Source: Phycisphaerales bacterium
Lineage (GTDB): Bacteria; Planctomycetota; Phycisphaerae; Tepidisphaerales; Tepidisphaeraceae
Assembly (NCBI GenBank): GCA_020853095.1
Contig: JADYZN010000069.1
Span: forward strand, 1-32,052
Reading direction: 5' to 3'
Length of the DNA stretch: 32,052 nucleotides
Positions 15,703 to 22,669 of this stretch are shown here, piece by piece. The notes beneath the pieces were generated by a model. It was not told where the DNA came from. It ran no database searches and worked only from the letters and a program-made list of their open reading frames with translations. The first letter of the stretch is position 1. Every line of letters begins with the position of its first letter. A program made the translations under genes and the position numbers.

Positions 15703-16170
15703 ATGAACGAGACGCACCATCCCCAGGCCGGCCACCCTCACCCCCCCCATCATGGCCCCACCCATGCCGGGCCAACACACGGCGGCCCCACCCAGGCCGG
15801 CGGCCCGAAGATCGCCGCCATCCCCAACATCAAGCCCGAAGACGTTGACCTGGAGCCACTGGGCCTGGTCGATGAGATCGAGGAGGTGGACGCATCGGCC
15901 GAAAAGAAAATCCGCGCCTTCGGCGTCGCCGACAGCGGCCACCGCCGGCGCGAATGGAAACGCACCCCCCACATGCCCGGCCACGGCGCGGTCCGCGTCC
16001 GCTCGTTTCACGGCAAACTCAGCGATCAGGGAATGGAATACCTCGACAACGCCATCAACGACTGGCTGGACGAACACCCGGACGTCGAAGTCAAATTCGT
16101 CACCAGCACCGTCGGCACCTTCGAGGGCAAAATCCGCGAACCGGCACTGATACTCAATCTCTGGTATTGA
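15703..16170 (+). CDS. Small protein with His/Pro-rich N-terminus and a conserved C-terminal domain of unknown function
   Basis: A 155-residue soluble protein. Residues 4-37 are a low-complexity stretch of His, Pro, Gly, Thr and Ala (HHPQAGHPHPPHHGP and then repeated GPTH/GPTQ units) that could bind metal ions. Residues about 45-70 are acidic. The C-terminal 75 residues look folded and conserved (VRSFHGKLSDQGMEYLDNAI, then DVEVKFVTSTVGTFEGK, then EPALILNLWY). I recall similar ends in planctomycete hypothetical proteins, but no function is known to me. The start is set by GGAG seven bases upstream and by the first Met before the His-rich part. An overlapping ATG at 15690 is in another frame. 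It stands alone between the HDOD and HpsN-like genes. Confidence 0.75.
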   Translation: MNETHHPQAGHPHPPHHGPTHAGPTHGGPTQAGGPKIAAIPNIKPEDVDLEPLGLVDEIEEVDASAEKKIRAFGVADSGHRRREWKRTPHMPGHGAVRVRSFHGKLSDQGMEYLDNAINDWLDEHPDVEVKFVTSTVGTFEGKIREPALILNLWY

Positions 16171-16252
16171 CCGCCAATGCCCGTCAATGGACGACCTTGC
16201 CATGCCGGCGGCACCGGGATGGATATGGTTTCCTTTTGGTAAACTTTTTTCT

Positions 16253-16280
16253 TGTGAAAAATCCGCTCGTCCGCTATGGT
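16253..16280 (+). promoter_or_regulatory. Promoter candidate placing the start at the hpsN-like ATG
   Basis: TTGTGA at 16253-16258 and TATGGT at 16275-16280 are separated by 16 bases. Initiation about seven bases downstream would be at the ATG at 16288, which has no Shine-Dalgarno, so a leaderless transcript is possible. Confidence 0.35.
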
Positions 16281-16287
16281 CTGCCCC

Positions 16288-17553
16288 ATGAAAGTCATCA
16301 AAGATGGCGGACATCGCCTGTTTGAATCGGACCCGGAGACAAGCAAGATCGTCTCGGAGATGCTGCTCGACCTGGAAAAGAACGGGATGGACGCCGTTCG
16401 TCGTTACAGCGAAAAGTTTGATGATTGGAAACCCAAATCGTTCGAGCTGTCGCCGGATGAAATTGCCCGGGCATCATCGGTCCTCGATCCACAGATCGTC
16501 GAGGACACCCGCTATTGCCAGGACAACGTCCGCCGATTCGCCATCGCGCAGCGTGCAACCCTGCTGCCGCTGGAATACGAGGTTCGACCCGGGGCGATGC
16601 TGGGGCACAAGCACGTGCCGGTCAACGCGGTGGGCAGCTACATTCCCGGCGGACGATATCCGATGTTCGGCTCGGCGCAGATGAGCATCATTCCGGCCAA
16701 GGTCGCCGGCGTGAAAAAAGTCGCCGCCTGCACGCCGCCGGTGAAAGGCGAGGGGTACTTCCCCGCGACGATCCATGCCATCAAGTCGGCCGGCGCCGAT
16801 CACATCTTCGTGCTTGGCGGGGTGCCGGCGCTGGCGCTCATGGCATTCGGCATGGGCGAGATGGAACCGGTCGACATTCTCTGCGGCGCCGGCAACAAGT
16901 TCGTCGCGGAGGCCAAAAGGCAACTGTTCGGCCGTTGTGGGATCGACCTGCTGGCCGGCCCGACCGAAATCATGGTGATCGCCGACGCCGGAGCCGATCC
17001 GGCCCTGGTCGCGTGCGACCTGCTCGGACAGGCCGAGCACGACCCCAACAGCGGCGTGGCGCTGATCTGCACCGATGAACCCTTCGGCCGGACGTGCCTG
17101 GCGGAAATCCACAAGCAGTTGACGGTGCTTCCCACGCGCGAAATCGCATCGCAGAGCTGGGCCAACAACGGACGGATTTACGTCGCCGACAGCGATCAGG
17201 AGGCCGTGGAACTCAGCGAGGAGTACGCGCCGGAACACCTGGAATTGCAGGTGCGCAATCCGGACTGGTTCGTCCAGCGGCTGGGGAATTATGGCTCCCT
17301 GTTCATCGGGGAGGAAACCACCGTCGCGTACGGCGACAAGACCATCGGAACCAACCACATTCTGCCGACCAGCCGGGCCGCCCGGTACACCGGCGGAGTA
17401 TGGGTGGGCAAGTTCCTGAAAACCATCACCTACCAGCGCATGACACCGGCCGCGTCGGTGGAATGCGCCAAGGTGACGGCAAGACAATGCCGCGTGGAAC
17501 GAATGCTCGCCCATGCCATCACCGCCGACGTGCGGGTGGAGCGATACTCATGA
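16288..17553 (+). CDS. HisD-fold dehydrogenase, sulfopropanediol 3-dehydrogenase (HpsN)-type
   Basis: A 421-residue zinc- and NAD-dependent dehydrogenase of the histidinol dehydrogenase fold. The zinc ligands known from HisD are present by alignment: Gln248 and His251 (LLGQAEHDP), Asp350 (YGDKTIG) and His409. The catalytic Glu316-His317 pair in PEHLEL is also present. The C-terminal region reads LPTSRAARYTGGVWVGKFLK, which is the HpsN-type sequence and not the histidine-pathway one. HpsN oxidises (R)-2,3-dihydroxypropane-1-sulfonate to sulfolactate. No histidine genes are nearby; an SDR and an XRE-cupin regulator follow, which suits a catabolic cassette. The start could also be the ATG at 16276, four codons earlier. 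The stop overlaps the SDR start (ATGA). The substrate is inferred, not proven. Confidence 0.82.
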   Translation: MKVIKDGGHRLFESDPETSKIVSEMLLDLEKNGMDAVRRYSEKFDDWKPKSFELSPDEIARASSVLDPQIVEDTRYCQDNVRRFAIAQRATLLPLEYEVRPGAMLGHKHVPVNAVGSYIPGGRYPMFGSAQMSIIPAKVAGVKKVAACTPPVKGEGYFPATIHAIKSAGADHIFVLGGVPALALMAFGMGEMEPVDILCGAGNKFVAEAKRQLFGRCGIDLLAGPTEIMVIADAGADPALVACDLLGQAEHDPNSGVALICTDEPFGRTCLAEIHKQLTVLPTREIASQSWANNGRIYVADSDQEAVELSEEYAPEHLELQVRNPDWFVQRLGNYGSLFIGEETTVAYGDKTIGTNHILPTSRAARYTGGVWVGKFLKTITYQRMTPAASVECAKVTARQCRVERMLAHAITADVRVERYS

Positions 17554-18314
17554 GCATTTTTCAGTTGAACGACAAACTGGCGCTGGTCACCGGCGCCGCC
17601 ACGGGCCTGGGACAGGCCATCGCCCTCACGCTCGCCAGGCAGGGCGCGACGCTGGTCCTGACGGACAAGCCGGATGCCTCGTCCGGCCTCGCTGAAACCG
17701 CCGAATTGATTCGCCGCGCCGGCGGCACGTCCACCAGCGTGCCGATTGACGTTCGCGATCTCAAACAAATTGAGAACGCGACCGGCGAGCTGCTCAATCG
17801 GGTGGGACGGGTGGATATTCTGGTCAACAACGCCGGCATCAACCGCCCCAAGGCCGCTCTGGAGGTGGACGTTGAGAACTGGGACGATCACTATCACACC
17901 AACGTTCGCGGCGGATTTTTCATGGCGCAAAAAGTCGCGCCGGCGATGATCTCCGCGGGGCACGGGCGCATCATCTTCATTTCCAGCCAGTCGGGGCTGA
18001 TCGGCATCCCCGGCCAACCGGTCTACTGTTCGACCAAAGGCGCGGTCATCCAACTGGTCCGCACGCTGGGCGTGGAGTGGGCAAAGTTCGGGATAACCGT
18101 CAATTCCGTCGCGCCCACGTTCGTAGAGACCAACCTCACCCGCCAGCGGCTGAAGAATCCCGAGTTTCTCAAATTCGTACTCGGCAAGATTCCCGCCGGC
18201 AAACTCGCCACGCCAGAGCAGGTCGCTTCGGCGGTCGCATTCCTGGCCAGCGACGAGGCGGCGATGGTCAACTGTCACACGCTGTGTGTGGACGGCGGTT
18301 GGACCGCATGGTAA
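17550..18314 (+). CDS. Short-chain dehydrogenase/reductase (SDR), classical type
   Basis: A 254-residue NAD(P)-dependent oxidoreductase. The coenzyme motif GAATGLGQ (TGxxxGxG type, residues 15-22), the structural NNAG (about 92-95), and the catalytic Tyr159-xxx-Lys163 (YCSTK) with a Ser in the preceding SSQSG are all present. An Asp at the end of the second strand (LVLTDKPDA) favours NAD over NADP. Length is typical. It is translationally coupled to the HpsN-like gene, so it probably acts in the same pathway, possibly as the partner alcohol dehydrogenase (HpsO/HpsP are SDRs of dihydroxypropanesulfonate interconversion). Substrate assignment rests on context only; many SDRs of this group act on sugars or polyols. 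Confidence 0.88.
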   Translation: MSIFQLNDKLALVTGAATGLGQAIALTLARQGATLVLTDKPDASSGLAETAELIRRAGGTSTSVPIDVRDLKQIENATGELLNRVGRVDILVNNAGINRPKAALEVDVENWDDHYHTNVRGGFFMAQKVAPAMISAGHGRIIFISSQSGLIGIPGQPVYCSTKGAVIQLVRTLGVEWAKFGITVNSVAPTFVETNLTRQRLKNPEFLKFVLGKIPAGKLATPEQVASAVAFLASDEAAMVNCHTLCVDGGWTAW

Positions 18315-18323
18315 GTCTGCGGC

Positions 18324-18881
18324 ATGGTTCACTTCGGCAAGAAGCTCAAAGCGCTCCGTCAGAAGCGCGGAATGACCCTGGTGTCGCTGGCATCGCAGGC
18401 GGGAATCACCAAGGGATATCTTTCCAAGATTGAATACAGCGCCAACCCGCCGACGTTTTCCACCTTGCAGTCTCTGGCCGGCGCGCTGGAAACGGATGTG
18501 GGTCAGTTCCTGGCCGAAAAGCCGCCCGCCGCGGTGTCACGAAACCTGGAAATTCATCAGCCGGACGAGGGACATTGGCAGGCATCGCACGGGTTGGGCG
18601 GGTATCGCTTTCTGTCGCTGTTGGGCGCGCATCGCGGCAAATACATGTCGCCGTTCCTGATGCGCGTGCCGCCGGGCAGCACCCATTACTTCAAACACGA
18701 TGGCGAAGAACTGCTGTTCGTGCTGGACGGCGACATCGAGCTGGAATACGAGGGGAAGACCCATCCGCTCCGGCCGGGCGCGTCGGCCTATCTCGATTCC
18801 CGCATCCGCCATCGTTTCCACAATCGGACAAAGGCGGATGCTCAACTGCTGGCCGTCAACTTCGCGTATCGACGTTTCTAA
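18324..18881 (+). CDS. XRE-family transcriptional regulator with C-terminal cupin domain
   Basis: A 185-residue DNA-binding regulator. Residues about 5-62 are the helix-turn-helix (LKALRQKRGMTLVSLASQAG, then ITKGYLSKIEYSANPPTFST). Residues about 105-180 are a small cupin barrel (PPGSTHYFKHDGEELLFVLDG, then LRPGASAYLDSRIRHRFHN) that usually senses a small metabolite. Such regulators commonly control the adjacent catabolic genes. Here it follows the SDR stop by only nine bases, so it is probably co-transcribed and may autoregulate the three-gene unit. No operator can be identified with confidence. Length is typical for the class. Confidence 0.9.
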   Translation: MVHFGKKLKALRQKRGMTLVSLASQAGITKGYLSKIEYSANPPTFSTLQSLAGALETDVGQFLAEKPPAAVSRNLEIHQPDEGHWQASHGLGGYRFLSLLGAHRGKYMSPFLMRVPPGSTHYFKHDGEELLFVLDGDIELEYEGKTHPLRPGASAYLDSRIRHRFHNRTKADAQLLAVNFAYRRF

Positions 18882-18891
18882 ACGACTGAGA

Positions 18892-18909
18892 GGAACGGGC
18901 CGCCGTTCC
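18892..18909. terminator. Hairpin after the XRE-cupin gene
   Basis: GGAACGG at 18892-18898, loop GCCG, and CCGTTCC at 18903-18909 form a perfect 7-bp stem ten bases past the stop. There is no T-run, so termination would be weak or factor-assisted. Confidence 0.3.
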
Positions 18910-18980
18910 ATGTCATCCGGCCGAGATCATATCGGATATCAGAACGGTCCCCTCAAGCCCATGTGATGTGGAATCGAATC

Positions 18981-18999
18981 AAGTCGTCTCTCACGACTT
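18981..18999 (-). terminator. Hairpin spanning the stop codon of the UVR-motif gene
   Basis: AAGTCGT (18981-18987) and ACGACTT (18993-18999) form a perfect 7-bp stem with a 5-base loop, overlapping the minus-strand stop at 18991-18993. No T-run follows on the minus strand, so a terminator role is uncertain. Confidence 0.25.
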
Positions 19000-19794
19000 C
19001 GACAAGCTCTTGATCTGGTCGCGCAGCCGGGCCGCTTCCTCGTATTTTTCGGCCTTGATCGCACGCTGCAACTGGGCGTGCAGTTTTTGCAGCGGGTCGG
19101 CCGGCATCTTGCGATGGATGTCGCGCGCGAATTTTTTGAGAACCTTGACCTCGTTGGCCACGTCAAAAGCCTCCTCATGGCCGTATCGTTCAAAAAATTC
19201 CTTGATGCTCGCCAACCCCGCCTGCACCGTCTCCGCCGCGTCGCGATAACGTTCGGCCTTCATCTGGATCGACGCCTGCGCGCGAATGTTCATCATCGTG
19301 ATGTACGGCCGATATTGCTCCAGCACCAGCCGGTCCTGCTCGGCCGATGCGAATTTGCCGCACAGATCGAGCACGCGCAGATTCCTGGCGGTGTCCCGCA
19401 CCACGCCGGTGAAATCCTCCAGCACGAACAGGCTCAGATAGCGGTGGTAATACATCACCGCCTCCTCGCGCAACGAATGGCACTGGTCGCTGCTGAGTTC
19501 AAATCCCGATTCCTTGCCCTCGTTGCTGGTCCGGTGATTGGCCAGCAACGACTCGAAATAATCCAGCAGCGATTCGTGCCCGTGCGGCCGCATTCCATCC
19601 GGCCGGCCGGTCAGTTCCATCTGCAATAATCCGAGGTTCAGCCGCATCTGCAATTTGAGCGTGCCATCCGCACCCGGCACTTTGCGGACGTTGATCGTGC
19701 CGGATTCGTAATCCCACCCCTTGAGCACGGGCGTGATGTCCTTGCTGATCGCCTTGCCTTCGGATTTTTCAGACCGCGGTCTGGAGTCACTCAT
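18991..19794 (-). CDS. UvrB/UvrC (UVR) motif-containing protein
   Basis: A 267-residue soluble protein. The only recognisable domain is the C-terminal UVR motif (about residues 230-263, LQRAIKAEKYEEAARLRDQI), the helical hairpin by which UvrB and UvrC bind each other. The motif also occurs in McsA, ClpC and unrelated proteins, so a repair role cannot be assumed. The central region (90-225) is helical and TPR-like in feel (YHRYLSLFVLEDF, ASAEQDRLVLEQYRP, RYRDAAETVQAGLASIKEFF). Residues 20-80 look beta-rich (LKGWDYESGTINVRKVPGADG). A promoter candidate lies on the minus strand upstream. It is divergent from the metallothionein gene. Confidence 0.82.
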   Translation of the reverse strand: MSDSRPRSEKSEGKAISKDITPVLKGWDYESGTINVRKVPGADGTLKLQMRLNLGLLQMELTGRPDGMRPHGHESLLDYFESLLANHRTSNEGKESGFELSSDQCHSLREEAVMYYHRYLSLFVLEDFTGVVRDTARNLRVLDLCGKFASAEQDRLVLEQYRPYITMMNIRAQASIQMKAERYRDAAETVQAGLASIKEFFERYGHEEAFDVANEVKVLKKFARDIHRKMPADPLQKLHAQLQRAIKAEKYEEAARLRDQIKSLSKS

Positions 19795-19835
19795 AAATCA
19801 CCGGGTGCATTTCTCTTCGACTTGGTTGTCACACC

Positions 19836-19864
19836 ATTTTAGCCCCTGTTTTGTACGCTTCCAA
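19836..19864 (-). promoter_or_regulatory. Promoter candidate for the UVR-motif gene
   Basis: Read on the minus strand, TTGGAA (19864-19859) and TAAAAT (19841-19836) are separated by 17 bases. This puts the start about 35 bases before the ATG at 19794. Confidence 0.45.
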
Positions 19865-19884
19865 ATCCTGTCCGGTTTTTCATA

Positions 19885-19928
19885 TGAACGAATTATTTCG
19901 TTGACACGCCCTGCCCGCGCGGGACAAT
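19885..19928 (+). promoter_or_regulatory. Promoter and palindromic operator of the metallothionein gene
   Basis: A perfect consensus TTGACA (19901-19906) and GACAAT (19923-19928), 16 bases apart, form a strong promoter. Overlapping the -35 from the upstream side is the palindrome AACGAA-TTAT-TTCGTT (19887-19902). With its flank it reads ATATGAACGAATTATTTCG, resembling ArsR/SmtB-family operators (TGAACA...TATTCA type). A repressor bound there would block the -35. The regulator itself is not encoded nearby. Confidence 0.55.
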
Positions 19929-19945
19929 TCAACGCGAGGTTTGCC

Positions 19946-20134
19946 ATGACCCAAACCACAAAATGCGCCTGCAATCGCTGCCAATGCCAGGTCGAGGTCG
20001 GCAAAGGCGTCGTCCGCGATGGCAAAATCTATTGCAGCAACGCCTGTGCATACGATTGCACCGACACCACCTGCGTCTGCGTACACGACCGATGCGAAAC
20101 GCCCAAACCAAACCCCCACAACCCGCACGCCTGA
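19946..20134 (+). CDS. Bacterial metallothionein, SmtA/BmtA family
   Basis: A 62-residue cysteine-rich protein that should chelate zinc, cadmium or copper in the cytoplasm. It has ten Cys (7, 9, 12, 14, 30, 34, 38, 43, 45, 50). The family arrangement CxCxxCxC (residues 7-14), then DGKIYCSNACA (25-35), matches cyanobacterial SmtA (CACxxCLC, then GLYYCSEACA). Compared with SmtA, a zinc-binding His position appears to be Cys38, and the C-terminal cluster is rearranged, with His47 still available. The last 11 residues are a Pro/Asn/His tail. GAGG lies six bases before the ATG. The longer in-frame reading upstream has no family similarity and covers the promoter. It precedes purB by 38 bp. Confidence 0.85.
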   Translation: MTQTTKCACNRCQCQVEVGKGVVRDGKIYCSNACAYDCTDTTCVCVHDRCETPKPNPHNPHA

Positions 20135-20136
20135 TC

Positions 20137-20164
20137 TTGCAAACAAAACCCAACGACTGACAAT
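20137..20164 (+). promoter_or_regulatory. Promoter candidate for purB
   Basis: TTGCAA (20137-20142) and GACAAT (20159-20164) are 16 bases apart. The start would fall at about 20171-20173, at the ATG of purB. No Shine-Dalgarno is present, so the message may be leaderless. Confidence 0.4.
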
Positions 20165-20172
20165 CTATTTTT

Positions 20173-21603
20173 ATGTCCAACGACCGTTACGAATCCCCCC
20201 TGGCCAGCCGCAACGCCAGCGCTGAAATGTTGCGCCTCTTTTCTCCACAATATAAATTCAGCCTGTGGCGCAGGTTATGGCTGGAGCTGGCCCGATCTCA
20301 ACGCGAACTGGGACTGGATCGCATCACCGTGCAGGCATTGGAGCAGATGCGGGCCAAGCTGGAAGAGATCGATTTCGCCCGTGCCGCCGACTGGGAAAAG
20401 CGGCTTCGTCACGATGTCATGGCCCACGTCCACACCTTTGAAGAGGCCGCCCCCGCCGCCAAGGGAATCATTCATCTGGGCGCCACCAGCCAATATGTCG
20501 TGGACAACGCCGACCTGATCATCATGCGACAAGGCATGCAATTGCTGGCCGATCGACTGGCCAACGCCATCGACGCCCTGGCGACTTTCGCATCCAAATG
20601 GAAAGACCTGCCCACCCTCGGATACACCCATTTCCAACCCGCGCAACTGACCACCGTCGGCAAGCGGGCGACATTGTGGGCACAGGACCTGGCCATCGAT
20701 CTGGAAGAACTGGAACATCGCATCGCAACGCTTCGGTTCCGTGGCGTCAAAGGAACCACCGGCACGCAAGCCTCGTTCCTGTCTCTATTTAACGGCGATC
20801 ACGACAAGGTGCTTCAACTCGATCGCATGGTGACCGAGCGGTTCGATTTCGACCATTCGTTTGTCGTCACCGGCCAGACGTATCCGCGAAAAGTGGATGC
20901 GCAGGTTGTTTCCAGCCTGGCCGGCATCGCGGCCAGCGTGCATCGGTTTTGCAACGACATCCGGCTGTTGGCGGGGATGAAACAACTCGAAGAGCCATTT
21001 GAACAAGAGCAGGTCGGTTCCAGCGCCATGGCCTATAAACGCAATCCCATGCGTTGCGAACGTGCAACCGGATTGGCCCGGTTTGTCATCAGCCTCTCCA
21101 CCTCTCCGCTGCAAACCGCGGCCGAACAATGGTTTGAGCGCACCCTGGACGATTCGGCCAACAAACGATTGGCCGTCCCGGAACCATTTCTGGCCATTGA
21201 TGGATGTTTGCAGATTGTCATCAACGTGGCACGCGGACTGGTGGTCTATCCCAAGACGATTGAATCGCAAGTGCAGGCGGAATTGCCATTTATGGCGACC
21301 GAGGAGATTTTGATGGAGGCCGTCCAGGCCGGCGGGGACCGCCAGGAATTGCACGAATTGATCCGTCGACATTCCCAGGCGGCCGCCGAGCAGGTCAAAT
21401 TGCATGGAAAAAGCAATGATTTGATAAACAGGTTGAGTGCGGATGATGCGTTCAAGGGGATCAATTTGTCGCAGGTCCTTGATTCCAAACGATTTATCGG
21501 ACGTGCCCCGCGGCAGGTGGATGAGTGGATCCAACAGGTCGTCGAGCCGATCCGCCGACGGTATACCAAAACCCTGAACCAAACGGTTGAATTAAAGGTC
21601 TGA
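20173..21603 (+). CDS. purB: Adenylosuccinate lyase
   Basis: A 476-residue cytoplasmic enzyme of purine synthesis. It cleaves SAICAR to AICAR and adenylosuccinate to AMP, releasing fumarate in both. The superfamily signature is [12 protein letters not shown] (from Ser283). Other catalytic regions are present: [43 protein letters not shown] and [13 protein letters not shown]. The whole length follows the animal/yeast ADSL type closely (opening [42 protein letters not shown]) rather than the Bacillus or E. coli subgroups. Ala replaces Pro in the signature (human SSAMPYKRNP). It sits alone, without other pur genes. Confidence 0.96.
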   Translation: MSNDRYESPLASRNASAEMLRLFSPQYKFSLWRRLWLELARSQRELGLDRITVQALEQMRAKLEEIDFARAADWEKRLRHDVMAHVHTFEEAAPAAKGIIHLGATSQYVVDNADLIIMRQGMQLLADRLANAIDALATFASKWKDLPTLGYTHFQPAQLTTVGKRATLWAQDLAIDLEELEHRIATLRFRGVKGTTGTQASFLSLFNGDHDKVLQLDRMVTERFDFDHSFVVTGQTYPRKVDAQVVSSLAGIAASVHRFCNDIRLLAGMKQLEEPFEQEQVGSSAMAYKRNPMRCERATGLARFVISLSTSPLQTAAEQWFERTLDDSANKRLAVPEPFLAIDGCLQIVINVARGLVVYPKTIESQVQAELPFMATEEILMEAVQAGGDRQELHELIRRHSQAAAEQVKLHGKSNDLINRLSADDAFKGINLSQVLDSKRFIGRAPRQVDEWIQQVVEPIRRRYTKTLNQTVELKV

Positions 21604-21640
21604 TCGCTCTAAAAATTTTCTAACGCAAACGATTTTTTGC

Positions 21641-21669
21641 TTGCAGCGCCAGGGAGGTTGAGCTAATAT
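21641..21669 (+). promoter_or_regulatory. Sigma-70-type promoter of the PEP-CTERM gene
   Basis: TTGCAG (21641-21646) and TAATAT (21664-21669) are exactly 17 bases apart. The leader of about 60 bases contains a small hairpin (ATCCAC 21685-21690 with GTGGAT 21697-21702) before the GGAG Shine-Dalgarno. Confidence 0.55.
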
Positions 21670-21735
21670 ACAAGGTACACGAGGATCCACGATGGTGTGG
21701 ATTTTAACGACTGTGCTGACAGGATGGGAGAAATC

Positions 21736-22494
21736 ATGGCCTTTCGAGAGAAAATGAGCGGGGTTTGGACGAAAGCGATTGCTGCGATGGTGGTTTGTGC
21801 CGCCGGTTCGATGGCACAAGCCGCGATTATTTCTTATGGCAATTTTTCGGGTGCGGATGTTGATTACATCGCCGTAACCGAAAGCTCCGGAACCGATGCG
21901 GTTCCGTTGTTTGACACACCGGCCATTATCACCAATTCGCTGGATTTTGATCCCAAGTCATTTGTTTCATACGCCAGCAACGGCACTGCGGATGTGACCG
22001 ATGGCCAGTTGAATTTTGACATCGTCGCCCACGCCGGCAAGGGCATCACCAACGTCACCCTCAATGAAAGAGGCGATTATACGCTGGTGGAAACAGGTAC
22101 CGCATCGACCTCTGTTAACGCGGGCGCGGTTGTATTCGTCAAAATCACTGAAATCAACAACATCCCGTTGGCTGGCAACCAGATCATTTCCATCCCGGCG
22201 GTGAACGCCACCTACCACGATGCACTGCCCGGTGCGGAGGTTTCCACACCGTGGAAATTCCCATTGGGATTACATGTCAACGTCGCTGCCGCTTTGGGGC
22301 CGAATCAAACTGCGACCCGCGTGCAGGTTGTCCTCAACAACACGCTGACGAGCACCAGCGAGGCCTCCACACTGGCCTTTATCGCCAAGAAGGATTTCGT
22401 GGTTGACACGGATGTGACCGTCCCCGAGCCGGCCGCACTGGGAATGCTGGCCATCGCCGGTCTGGCGTTGCTTCGCCAGCGCCGGGTGGACTAA
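21736..22494 (+). CDS. PEP-CTERM sorted extracellular protein
   Basis: A 252-residue secreted protein. Residues about 10-29 are a signal peptide with a probable cut after AQA (GSMAQA|AIISYG). The mature part is rich in Thr, Ala, Asn and Asp with beta-strand character and has no Cys. The C-terminus is a textbook PEP-CTERM signal: VPEPAALG, a short hydrophobic helix (MLAIAGLALL) and a basic tail RQRR. In other bacteria this signal is recognised by an exosortase (EpsH/XrtA-type) in strains making extracellular polysaccharide. GGAG five bases before the ATG at 21736 favours this start over the ATG at 21724. No exosortase gene is in the window. The function of the passenger is unknown. It is a monocistron with its own promoter and terminator. 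Confidence 0.88.
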   Translation: MAFREKMSGVWTKAIAAMVVCAAGSMAQAAIISYGNFSGADVDYIAVTESSGTDAVPLFDTPAIITNSLDFDPKSFVSYASNGTADVTDGQLNFDIVAHAGKGITNVTLNERGDYTLVETGTASTSVNAGAVVFVKITEINNIPLAGNQIISIPAVNATYHDALPGAEVSTPWKFPLGLHVNVAAALGPNQTATRVQVVLNNTLTSTSEASTLAFIAKKDFVVDTDVTVPEPAALGMLAIAGLALLRQRRVD

Positions 22495-22524
22495 AAAACC
22501 CTCCATTTTAAGTACCGATAACCG

Positions 22525-22560
22525 CCGCCGGTCTTTGAAAAAAGACCGGCGGTTGTTCTT
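22525..22560 (+). terminator. Intrinsic terminator of the PEP-CTERM gene
   Basis: A perfect 12-bp stem (CCGCCGGTCTTT 22525-22536 with its complement 22541-22552), a GAAA tetraloop, and then TTGTTCTT. It lies 30 bases past the stop and is the clearest terminator in the window. Confidence 0.85.
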
Positions 22561-22669
22561 ATGCGGCATCTCCTTTTCAGCCGATGCTAACTAGGCAAAG
22601 CCCCCCGGCCGACGAGCCGAATGGGGCGTATGGTATTTCCGCGCACCGGCCTGAACAAAGTGGAGTTGC

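Noticed and set aside
16288-17553. Histidine-biosynthesis hisD
   Set aside because: The C-terminal motif is of HpsN type and the neighbours are an SDR and a regulator, not his genes. HisD cannot be fully excluded without the rest of the genome.
19721-19945. N-terminal extension of the metallothionein
   Set aside because: The open frame upstream covers the promoter and operator, lacks family similarity, and a good Shine-Dalgarno sits before the ATG at 19946.
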